Source: Cyclobacterium plantarum (GTDB lineage Bacteria > Bacteroidota > Bacteroidia > Cytophagales > Cyclobacteriaceae). From it: 64,000 bases of DNA. Below the pieces are notes generated by a model, which saw only the letters and a list, made by a program, of their open reading frames with translations, made no database searches and was not told the DNA's origin. This document shows positions 19,289 to 27,217 of the stretch, in pieces. The DNA lies in assembly GCF_011290685.1 (NCBI RefSeq), contig NZ_JAANYN010000006.1, positions 62,001-126,000 on the forward strand, given 5' to 3'. A program made the translations under genes and the position numbers. Every line of letters begins with the position of its first letter. Position 1 is the first letter of the stretch.

Positions 19289-19477
19289 ATGAATTTTAAA
19301 CGCATATTTGGACCCTTATTGACCATACTGGGATTAGGCGCATTGGTTTACGGGTCCTACCTTTTTTTAGTACCTGAAGGTGCTGACTGGAAAACCATTT
19401 TGGTCCTCTTCGTTTTGGGCTTTGTATTTTTTAGTTCAGGATTAGGCCTTTTAAAAACAACAAAAGACAGGAGTTAG
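19289..19477 (+). CDS. Small two-helix inner membrane protein
   Basis: 62 residues with two hydrophobic helices (about 7-28 and 36-55) joined by a short polar turn, and a basic C-terminal tail (KTTKDRS). It resembles small uncharacterised membrane proteins common in Bacteroidota. No catalytic motif is present. It starts 155 bases after the DUF1080 gene and ends 127 bases before the start chosen for the dehydrogenase. Confidence 0.7.
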   Translation: MNFKRIFGPLLTILGLGALVYGSYLFLVPEGADWKTILVLFVLGFVFFSSGLGLLKTTKDRS

Positions 19478-19604
19478 CGACAACTAAAGCAGGAAAAAGT
19501 TTATTTTTCTTTACCAATAATAAAAAGGAAATACCGGTTAGTTGTATGTTTGAGGAATAAAGCTTATGTTGAAAGGATTATTACCTTTTTCTCAGCATTG
19601 CAAA

Positions 19605-22600
19605 ATGAAAACCCAAAAATTACCTATAATAGGATTGCTGTTGGTACTATATGCCTGCCAGCAACCCAAACCAGCCCCGTCAACTGTGGAACTTCCCCGG
19701 GAACAGGCTTCTACCTATGTAGAAGAAAGTCCGGATCCCATATATGCCGAGCATGTCAGGACCACAGAATTCCAAAGTCCCGAGGAGGAGAAAGCTGATT
19801 TCATCCTTCCTCCTGGCTTTGAAGTTACCCTATTTGCTTCTGAGCCTGACATCAGTAAACCCATTAATATGGCTTTTGACGAGAAAGGCAGGCTTTGGGT
19901 AAGTCAGTCATCGGAATATCCCATCAAAGCAGGGGAAGGAGAGGGAAGCGACCGAATAAGCATTTTGGAAGACAGCAACGGGGATGGAAAAGCGGACAAG
20001 ATCACTCATTTCGCTGATGACCTGAATATTCCCATCGGAGTCCAGCCAATAAAAGGAGGGGCAATCGGATTCAGTATACCCAACATTTACCGGTTCTATG
20101 ATTTGGATGGGGATGACCGTGCAGATAAAAGGGAGGTCCTGCTGGGTCCTTTCGAAACCAAAGATACCCATGGCATGGTCAATAACCTTTTCAGGGGCCT
20201 GGATGGTTGGATACATGCCTCTCATGGCTTCAGCAATGTTTCTACCGTTGCCGGCAATGATGGAGATTCCATCCGAATGGTATCGGGGAATACCTTCCGG
20301 TTTACAGCAGATGGTAGCCGGGTAGAAAAAACCAGCGATGGTAGAATCAATCCCTTCGGGTCTGATCTGGACGAATTGGGCTACCATTATTCTGCAGATT
20401 GCCATACCCTGCCTATTTATCAGCTGATCAGGGATGGGAATTATACCCAATGGGGCAAAAAGGAACCAAACCTGGGATTTGCCCCCACCATGATGGACTA
20501 CGGACTCAATTCCACCGCTCTGTCAGGTCTTGTTTATTATACTGACAATCAATTTCCGGAAGCCTACCAAAACAGCTTTTACTCTGGTGATGTAGTCACT
20601 TGCAGGATCAGTAGATCTACCATGAGTTTTAACGGGTCCAGTCCAAAAGCTACCAGACAAGCTGATTTTTTGGTCAGCAAGGACCCCTGGTTCCGGCCTG
20701 TGGATATTAAGGTAGGTCCTGACGGAGCACTTTACATCGCTGATTTTTACAACAGCATCATCGGCCATTATGAGGTGCCACTGGATCATCCCGAAAGAGA
20801 CCGAAACAGCGGAAGAATTTGGAAAATTACCTATAATGGACAGGAAAAAGAAGTCATCGACTGGTCTCAGGCAAGCATGGCAAGATTAATCGAAGCTTTG
20901 AAAGACAGGGTATTACACACAAGAATGGTGGCTACAGATGAGCTGGTGGACAGGTACGGAAAGGAAGCCCTGCCTGCCATTCAGAAAGTTGTCAATCATA
21001 AGAAAACACCATCGAGACAATTGGTTCAGGGATTATGGGCACTTCACCGGTTAGAGGAACTGGATGGAGAGAACCTGGAAAAAGCCCTGCAACACCCGGA
21101 TTTATTGGTGAGGATTCATGCACACCGAATTCTTGGCGACCGCCGGGAGTTCAGTCCCCAACATTTTGAATGGACCCGAAACGGATTGGAAGATAATCAG
21201 GCACATATCAGAAGGGTGGCAGCCGAAAACCTGATCATACACCATGACCCGGCCATGGTCCGGCCCATAATGAGCAGCCTGCTCCAAACCAACGATCAGG
21301 ACAGTCACTTAAAGTATGCGCTAAAACATGCCCTGTTCAGACATGCCCAGCAGCCGGAGATCGCCACAGTGCTGGCTGGTGAATCATGGACCGAACAGGA
21401 AGCAGATATGATAGCACTGGTTTTTTCAGATGTGCAATCCCGAATAGCAGGGGAGTATTTGTTGCGCTACCTGCAAAACCAAACCCCTGCTGAAAAGCGG
21501 GTTCTGCCCTACCTCACAGCCATTGCAGGTAATCTTCCAGCCTCGAGAATGGAAATGGTCGTTCATCTGGCCCAAAAATTAAATGGTGATGGCATATTCG
21601 ACTACCAGAAAGCAAAAGCCCTGAACCAGGGTTTAACCCTTCAGGGGATGGATTGGCCTGAACCCATCAAAAACTGGAATCTAACCCTAAGCGATAAAAT
21701 ACTCCGTGATTTAACGGACAAATCCAACAACTGGTCTGAATCAGAAATTGATCAATTGAATTTCGCCACTGAAATTTCCAGGCAGCTGCGAATAAAATCC
21801 CACATTCCTCACCTTCAATCACTGGTCGATAAAAATTATCTGGACGAAAATGTCCGCATTGCCGCCGCCAGAGCCTTGATGGAAACCGAACCCGACAGCC
21901 AGGCCAGCTTTCTGCAGAAAAGCCTGTACAATATTGAAAACACCTTGAGTTTTCGCCAAAAAATAGCCGCAGCCCTGAGTATTGATCAAAGCCAACAAAC
22001 CAGGGAATTGCTGGGCGAGGGAATGAACAATGCTCCTCAGGAATTACAGGAAACCATCGCCGCCCTACTTGCTAGCAACAGGGAAGGGAAAAGTGAATTG
22101 ATAGCCATTATAAGAGCGGGAAAAGCCCCTGCCAGGATCTTAAAACAAAGAACGGTAGAAGAAAATTACCTGGCCAATGCCTCGGAGGAGCAAATTGAAG
22201 CCTACCAACTACTTACGGAAAATTTATTGCCGGTCAGCGAAGAAAGGCAAGGACTGATTGCAGAACGTGTTGAAAATTTTGAGGCAGATGAGCAGCAGGT
22301 ACTCTCCGGAAGGGCATTGTACGAGCAGCATTGCAGCATGTGCCACCGGATTGAAGAAGGCGGAGCCATGATCGGACCCCAGCTAGACGGTATTGGCAAC
22401 TGGGGACTGACCGCCCTGGCGACCAAAGTATTGGATCCCAACCGAAACATTTCCGAGAACTTCCGGACTTATACCTTGAAACTCAAAAATGGGCAAACTC
22501 GCTCCGGTCTCTTCAGACGGGAGGAAGGGCAGGTAATCGTGATGGCAGACCAGAGCGGGCAGGAATTTTCCGTTGCTAAAAACGACATTGCCGAACAAAC

Positions 22601-22697
22601 CGCTTCTACCATTACCCTGATGCCCGATTATTTCAGCAGCACATTGAATCAGGAGCAGTTCAACGATTTAATGAATTACCTACTTAGCCTTAGATAA
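19605..22697 (+). CDS. PVC-type membrane-bound dehydrogenase lipoprotein with beta-propeller, HEAT-like and c-type haem domains
   Basis: 1030 residues from the ATG at 19605, preferred over 19566 because MKTQKLPIIGLLLVLYAC is a clean SPII signal (Cys18). In order: a PQQ-dehydrogenase-like beta-propeller (about 65-430; FILPPGFEVTLFASEPDISK opens it, GPDGALYIADFYN closes it), a helical HEAT-like repeat region (about 440-880), and a cytochrome c domain with CSMCH at residue 910 and a downstream Met-rich region. This architecture is best known from Planctomycetes and Verrucomicrobia and occurs in Cytophagales. It suggests a periplasmic enzyme that oxidises a sugar or alcohol and passes electrons to its own haem. 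The VCBS gene follows after 1 base, so they form an operon. Confidence 0.9.
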   Translation: MKTQKLPIIGLLLVLYACQQPKPAPSTVELPREQASTYVEESPDPIYAEHVRTTEFQSPEEEKADFILPPGFEVTLFASEPDISKPINMAFDEKGRLWVSQSSEYPIKAGEGEGSDRISILEDSNGDGKADKITHFADDLNIPIGVQPIKGGAIGFSIPNIYRFYDLDGDDRADKREVLLGPFETKDTHGMVNNLFRGLDGWIHASHGFSNVSTVAGNDGDSIRMVSGNTFRFTADGSRVEKTSDGRINPFGSDLDELGYHYSADCHTLPIYQLIRDGNYTQWGKKEPNLGFAPTMMDYGLNSTALSGLVYYTDNQFPEAYQNSFYSGDVVTCRISRSTMSFNGSSPKATRQADFLVSKDPWFRPVDIKVGPDGALYIADFYNSIIGHYEVPLDHPERDRNSGRIWKITYNGQEKEVIDWSQASMARLIEALKDRVLHTRMVATDELVDRYGKEALPAIQKVVNHKKTPSRQLVQGLWALHRLEELDGENLEKALQHPDLLVRIHAHRILGDRREFSPQHFEWTRNGLEDNQAHIRRVAAENLIIHHDPAMVRPIMSSLLQTNDQDSHLKYALKHALFRHAQQPEIATVLAGESWTEQEADMIALVFSDVQSRIAGEYLLRYLQNQTPAEKRVLPYLTAIAGNLPASRMEMVVHLAQKLNGDGIFDYQKAKALNQGLTLQGMDWPEPIKNWNLTLSDKILRDLTDKSNNWSESEIDQLNFATEISRQLRIKSHIPHLQSLVDKNYLDENVRIAAARALMETEPDSQASFLQKSLYNIENTLSFRQKIAAALSIDQSQQTRELLGEGMNNAPQELQETIAALLASNREGKSELIAIIRAGKAPARILKQRTVEENYLANASEEQIEAYQLLTENLLPVSEERQGLIAERVENFEADEQQVLSGRALYEQHCSMCHRIEEGGAMIGPQLDGIGNWGLTALATKVLDPNRNISENFRTYTLKLKNGQTRSGLFRREEGQVIVMADQSGQEFSVAKNDIAEQTASTITLMPDYFSSTLNQEQFNDLMNYLLSLR

Positions 22698-22698
22698 G

Positions 22699-23895
22699 AT
22701 GTTGTACCAAATCTCCTTTAATGCCAAATTTCCGACTGCTTTCATCATCCTGATGGGAAGCCTCTGGTCATGCCCCTGCCTTGCGCAGCAAACCCTATCC
22801 GGTGCGCCTGCCGCTTCTATTTCATTTAAAAAGCATACCCTTAGCACTACCTTCCTGGCAGAAGGAGCAGCCATAGGAGATGTCAATCAGGATGGATTGA
22901 TGGATGTAATGGCCGGGGCCTATTGGTTTGAGGCACCGGATTGGACCGCACACGAACTGGAAGAGCCACAGGAATTCCAGTACGACAAAGGTTACAGCAA
23001 TGCCTTTATCAGTTATGGCATGGATGTCAATCAGGACGGATGGGTTGATTTTGTCCGCATTGGCTTTCCCGGAAAAGAGGTACAATGGTTTGAAAATCCA
23101 AAAAACAAACCCGGGCACTGGCCGGTACACCTGATCTCTGAATCCCTTGGCAACGAGTCGGCCGGCTTTTTCGATATGGACAAGGATGGCGTCAAAGATC
23201 TTGTAGGCAGCATTCCGGAGACGGGAGAAATGGTCTGGTTTAAGGCCCCGACCCGCCCGGATGATCTGGAATGGAAAAAATACCCGATCAGTGAAAAGGA
23301 AAGTCCGGGAACTGCCCAATTTTCCCACGGTCTCGGGATGGGAGATATCAATGGGGATGGGAGAAAGGACCTGATCATCACCGGGGGCTGGTGGGAAGCT
23401 CCCGCAGATCCTTCCAAAGGTCCCTGGGAATTTCATGCTGCTAATCTGGGGGAGCCTGCAGCACAAATGTACGTGCACGATTTTAACGAAAACGGCCTTC
23501 CGGATGTGGTCTCTTCATCTGCCCATAAATTGGGTATCTGGTGGCATGAACAGAAAAAATCCGGACAATGGGAAACCCACCTGATTGACGATGCTTTTAC
23601 CCAAACGCATGGCCTGGAACTGGTCGATATCAATGGCGACGGGTATCCGGACCTGGTTACCGGCAAGCGATACTTTGCCCATATGGGCAATGATCCCGGC
23701 GAATACGACACGCCCTATTTATCCTGGTACGAATTTGTTCCGGGACCTAAACCCCAATGGACCCAACATGTAATCGATAAAGACTCAGGTGTTGGGGTAC
23801 ATGTGATTACAGAAGATTTTAATGGCAATGGCCTTATCGATATTGTTGTGGCCAATAAGAAAGGGGTATTTGTATTTGAACAAATCAGGGAGTGA
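22699..23895 (+). CDS. FG-GAP/VCBS-repeat exported protein
   Basis: 398 residues with a signal peptide ending near CPCLAQQ (about residue 33). It is built of FG-GAP/VCBS propeller blades, each with an EF-hand-like calcium loop: DVNQDGLMD, DVNQDGWVD, DMDKDGVKD, DINGDGRKD, DFNENGLPD, DINGDGYPD and DFNGNGLID. Such propellers bind ligands or partner proteins and need calcium. The start lies 1 base after the stop of the haem dehydrogenase, which implies coupled expression; a role as a partner or substrate-binding subunit is an inference. Confidence 0.88.
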   Translation: MLYQISFNAKFPTAFIILMGSLWSCPCLAQQTLSGAPAASISFKKHTLSTTFLAEGAAIGDVNQDGLMDVMAGAYWFEAPDWTAHELEEPQEFQYDKGYSNAFISYGMDVNQDGWVDFVRIGFPGKEVQWFENPKNKPGHWPVHLISESLGNESAGFFDMDKDGVKDLVGSIPETGEMVWFKAPTRPDDLEWKKYPISEKESPGTAQFSHGLGMGDINGDGRKDLIITGGWWEAPADPSKGPWEFHAANLGEPAAQMYVHDFNENGLPDVVSSSAHKLGIWWHEQKKSGQWETHLIDDAFTQTHGLELVDINGDGYPDLVTGKRYFAHMGNDPGEYDTPYLSWYEFVPGPKPQWTQHVIDKDSGVGVHVITEDFNGNGLIDIVVANKKGVFVFEQIRE

Positions 23896-24121
23896 ACGGA
23901 AGGAGCGCATAAAAGCTGACAGGCTTCAAATTAATCTTTCAGAGGTTGCTTCTGAAGGGCCGCTCATCAAACTGGAACACGATTTCTGTAAAGTGTCCTT
24001 GAAAGGCTGACAATTTTTTATTTATTTTTACTTATTGGTGATTATAGTCAATTTTGTAACTTTTGACGATTTTTCAATGTTTCTAAAAGTATGGATATCG
24101 AAATGCAAAAAAATAAGGAAT

Positions 24122-24331
24122 ATGAAAGTAATAGTCGAAATCCCCGATGACCAGGCAGCTTTTGGAATGAAGGTCCTAAAAAGCCTTGACTTCATAAAAA
24201 AGGCAAAACCCATGTCGATTGCCGCCGCCGAGCTTTGGGAAGACCTCAGGGAGTCTGCCGAACAGGTGCGCCTACATAAGCAGGGAAAACTTGAACTGAA
24301 ATCAGCCCAGGACCTTTTGGATGAGTTATAA
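24122..24331 (+). CDS. Antitoxin of a RelE-like toxin-antitoxin module
   Basis: 69 residues starting MKVIVEIPDDQAAFGMKVL. The start at 24122 is preferred over 24035 because the extra upstream codons read as leader, not protein. An N-terminal strand-like segment is followed by helices with a charged tail (LHKQGKLELKSAQDLLDEL) suited to wrapping the toxin. Its stop overlaps the toxin start by 11 bases (24321-24331), the usual arrangement of such pairs. It probably neutralises the toxin and represses its own promoter (family knowledge). Confidence 0.75.
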   Translation: MKVIVEIPDDQAAFGMKVLKSLDFIKKAKPMSIAAAELWEDLRESAEQVRLHKQGKLELKSAQDLLDEL

Positions 24332-24653
24332 TATTATCCCCACCCATCGATTTGAGAAAGAACTGAAGAGGCTGGCCAAAAAATTCCCCTCGCTGAAAAG
24401 TGAATTTGCTGGAATGATAGCTGACATTTCCCAAAATCCCGAAAGGGGTACTTTTATCGGAAATGGTTGCTATAAAATTCCCCTGGCTATTTCTTCCAAA
24501 GGTAAAGGTAAAAGAGGCGGCGCAAGAGTGGTTACTCATTTGTACATAGCTACCGAAACGGTTTACCTCCTTACCATTTACGACAAAGGCGAAAAAGCTG
24601 ACCTAAAACCCAATGAACTAAAAGAGATGATTGAAAGTTTGGAACTAGATTAG
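24321..24653 (+). CDS. RelE/YafQ-like toxin
   Basis: 110 residues. HRFEKELKRLAKKFPSLKSEF near the N-terminus and the final strands (VVTHLYIATETVYLLTIYDKGEKADL) follow the RelE/ParE fold; YLLTIYDKGEK is the family's characteristic penultimate strand. RelE-type toxins cut mRNA in the ribosome, whereas ParE-type toxins inhibit gyrase; the sequence alone does not separate them. The gene overlaps its antitoxin by 11 bases. No other plasmid or phage genes are nearby. Confidence 0.82.
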   Translation: MSYNIIPTHRFEKELKRLAKKFPSLKSEFAGMIADISQNPERGTFIGNGCYKIPLAISSKGKGKRGGARVVTHLYIATETVYLLTIYDKGEKADLKPNELKEMIESLELD

Positions 24654-24703
24654 TAAAATGCCAGAGCTTGTGAGACTTTTCTTTTAAATTATAGCTCTAA
24701 CTT

Positions 24704-24901
24704 TTAGGATGTCAACCATACAATCAGCTCCCTAGCTACCGTTATAAATCCTCCTACTATTAGAGCATAAATAAACAGGTTTCTACTAACCTTATAACCG
24801 GCATTAAATTTATGGACACCTACTTCATCTCTCCGGATAATCCGAAAGTAGAGATATATGCCCAAAATGAAAATCAATAACCCTATAAAAATCATCATCA
24901 A
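24704..24901 (-). CDS. Small two-helix membrane protein
   Basis: 65 residues with two hydrophobic helices (about 2-19 and 43-62) separated by a basic, polar linker (RIIRRDEVGVHKFNAGYKVS). No family recognised. The clear membrane topology and lack of an overlapping gene support it, but it is short and stands alone. Confidence 0.5.
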   Translation of the reverse strand: MMMIFIGLLIFILGIYLYFRIIRRDEVGVHKFNAGYKVSRNLFIYALIVGGFITVARELIVWLTS

Positions 24902-25197
24902 TTTTTAACCGCAGTGATGTCTTATTTGGTAAGCCTCTCCCATCGCTGAAAATAGTTTATCAAAATCGAAAATTCAAATGAAAAATGACCAAGCGAGATA
25001 CGATGAAGAAGTCAAATTAGATACTTTTTTAATCAGTCAAACACGATTTAACACGTTGATCATCTGTATAGTAAGATGTTCTTTATTCAGCCATTACAAA
25101 TGGCTTATATTGGAGTTCTACTTTAAACGAGGTCAGGAATATATGGGTGTAGAAAATTCTACACCCAGTAAATTTTACACCCAATGAACCAAATATC
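24902..25197. other. Intergenic region with an inverted and direct repeat
   Basis: About 300 bases without a convincing gene. The right end holds a perfect palindrome plus a third half-site (see the repeat at 25145-25182). Confidence 0.45.
25145..25182. repeat. Palindrome with an extra half-site
   Basis: GGGTGTAGAA (25145-25154) and TTCTACACCC (25157-25166) form a perfect 10-bp inverted repeat with a 2-base centre. TTTTACACCC at 25173-25182 repeats the right half-site with two changes. It lies just downstream of the sulfatase stop. No T-run follows on either strand, so it is not a standard terminator. Confidence 0.7.
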
Positions 25198-26748
25198 TTA
25201 ATTTTGACCGACTATCAGTTCCAGCTGCGATTTAAGCTGTTCTACCACCCGTGGATAATCGGTATACCGGTTCTCTTTTTCATAAGGATCTACTTCTATT
25301 CGGTATAACTGTCCGCTGGGACCAGCCTTCTCAGGATCCAGTCTGCCTGGATAGGTAAAGCCTCCCGATCCCAGTCCGTCGATAAATTTCCATTCCTGCG
25401 TCCGAATGGCAAACATACCCGAAGAGGAGTGGTGTACCATTTCGGTACGGGATACGAAACCCGTATCTCCCTGCAATACCGGTAAAAAACTGTAGCTGTC
25501 TATGGCTGCACTTTCGGGCAATTCATGATCCAGCAGGTCGCCAAAAGTGGCGAAAAGATCGGTCAGACTGACCAGGCCCGGGTAAGTTGCTTTTTCCTTT
25601 ATGCCTTTCGGCCAGGATATCAGTAGCGGAACCCGGTGGCCTCCATCCCAGACATCGCCTTTCTGGCCCCGGACTCCCCTATTAGAATCGTGCCCATACA
25701 ATAAAATTTCTTCTTCCGGCCAATAGGCTCCGTTGTCACTGGAAAAAATCAACAGGGTGTTTTCCAGCAATCCCTGGCCTTGGAGCTGCTCCTTTACTTT
25801 GGCTACCACCTGATCGATATCCATGACAAAATCTCCGTACAGGCCAGCTCCCGATTTACCCTTATGCTCCTCTGAGGGAAGCCAGGGAGTATGGGGTCCG
25901 GTCAACGGCAAATACAAAAAAAACGGGCTGTCTGCCGATTGGCGTTGGATAAAGGCCAAACCCTGTGCGGTAATTTCATTCAGGCAATCTTCCACCCGAA
26001 ACGAGGGCGCCATCTCCCCCTGACGCCACCACACGCCTTTTTCCCAGTATACGGCCTGATCGTTACTATGCTTTTTGTCCCAGGAAAATTCTGTGTTTTC
26101 CTTTCGGATAGGATACACTTCTGTAGTCAGGATCACTTCCGGATCCAGTATCCGGTGATTTTCCAGAAAAACATAGGGGGGAATATCCAGTGATGCCGGG
26201 TGGATGTAGGAATAATCAAAGCCAAAATCATTCGGTCCGGCACTAACGGGCTGGCTATAATCCACGTTGGAATGGCCACTTTCAGCATCCAATACGGCGG
26301 GCTTACCATCCTTTGTGACCCAATCCAGCCCCAGGTGCCACTTCCCTACAATACCGGTGCGATAACCCGCATTTTTAAGGAATCTGGCCATTGTATGGCG
26401 GTTTTCCTGCATCACCAGAGGAGCAAATCCGCTGATGCCCTGTGCCGCTTTGGGTGTCCGGAATGCGTATTCTCCCGTAAGTAAGCCAAACCTGGAAGGT
26501 GTACACACTGAGGCACTGGCATGGGCATTGGAAAAGGAAATGCCCTCAGCGACCAGTTGATCCAGGGCAGGCGTTTCAATTTTGGATAGTGGATTCAGGG
26601 CCTTGATATCCCCGTACCCCATATCATCGGCAAAAATGATTACAATGTTTGGGGGATCCAATTGCGGATCGAAACCCTGGCCCAACAAATCCGATCCTCG
26701 GAAAAGAATCAGCAAAATGAATAGACTTACTCTAAACCAATTTTTCAT
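25198..26748 (-). CDS. Exported sulfatase (formylglycine-dependent, S1 type)
   Basis: 516 residues with a signal peptide (about 1-24). The sulfatase signature is complete: Asp41 and Asp42 (FADDMGYGD) as calcium ligands and Cys82 in CTPSRFGLLTG, the residue converted to formylglycine. IVGKWHLG and SSDNG are the other conserved active-site segments. It probably removes sulfate esters from a glycan in the periplasm or outside the cell. It is the last gene of an operon with a decayed glycosidase (11 bases upstream) and an exported Gfo/Idh/MocA dehydrogenase. The anaerobic-type or FGE-type maturase it needs is not in this window. Confidence 0.95.
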   Translation of the reverse strand: MKNWFRVSLFILLILFRGSDLLGQGFDPQLDPPNIVIIFADDMGYGDIKALNPLSKIETPALDQLVAEGISFSNAHASASVCTPSRFGLLTGEYAFRTPKAAQGISGFAPLVMQENRHTMARFLKNAGYRTGIVGKWHLGLDWVTKDGKPAVLDAESGHSNVDYSQPVSAGPNDFGFDYSYIHPASLDIPPYVFLENHRILDPEVILTTEVYPIRKENTEFSWDKKHSNDQAVYWEKGVWWRQGEMAPSFRVEDCLNEITAQGLAFIQRQSADSPFFLYLPLTGPHTPWLPSEEHKGKSGAGLYGDFVMDIDQVVAKVKEQLQGQGLLENTLLIFSSDNGAYWPEEEILLYGHDSNRGVRGQKGDVWDGGHRVPLLISWPKGIKEKATYPGLVSLTDLFATFGDLLDHELPESAAIDSYSFLPVLQGDTGFVSRTEMVHHSSSGMFAIRTQEWKFIDGLGSGGFTYPGRLDPEKAGPSGQLYRIEVDPYEKENRYTDYPRVVEQLKSQLELIVGQN

Positions 26749-26759
26749 ACTATTTAATT

Positions 26760-27206
26760 TTAAGGCAGGAAGGTGGACAGTGCAATCAACCTGGCCCTGT
26801 CCCCAACTGCATTGTAAAAATGATAGGTAACTCCCCCCAACGAATTACCCATGGTTTATGGATATATCCTTTATCACATGGGTCTGAAGGGGCCACCAGG
26901 TCCTACCCCTTCCCAATCCAGCAGTTTTTTGCTTTTGGCCAGCCAGGTTTCGTACCGCTTTCCATCAAAGACGATAGAGGTCATGTACCAATCACCTTCG
27001 TACCGGAAAATAGTGGGACTATCCACCATTTTGGTGGTATCCCGGTGCTGAAACACAACTCCGTATTTATAGGGAGTTTTCACCAGTTCGTATACCTACT
27101 GCATGGTTTCGGCCGAAACCTCGACGGGAAACTGAGGGGAAGGCTTGCAGCAAACCATTCCCCAGCAGAAAAGCGCAAACAGCAGGGATTGCTGAAAACG
27201 ATTCAT
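26760..27206 (-). pseudogene. Remnant of a five-bladed-propeller glycoside hydrolase (GH43/GH117-like)
   Basis: Starting at the ATG at 27206 the minus strand encodes a lipoprotein-like leader (SLLFALFCWGMVCC) and then ETMQ followed by an in-frame TAG. The same frame continues as VYELVKTPYKYGVVFQ and DSPTIFRYEGDWYMTSIVFD, typical of the first blade of these glycosidases, and stops near 26874. In another frame, 26760-26850 encodes GYIHKPWVIRWGGVTYHFYN, the usual last-blade motif. Roughly 200 central residues, holding the catalytic acids, are missing. So there are at least two lesions: one nonsense codon and one large internal deletion. The original 3' end and the 11-base gap to the sulfatase survive. 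The exact GH family is uncertain. Confidence 0.8.
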
Positions 27207-27217
27207 CTGCAAGCCAA

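Noticed and set aside
24978-25187. 69-codon plus-strand frame
   Set aside because: Its end runs through the palindrome at 25145, and the translation does not resemble a folded protein or membrane protein.
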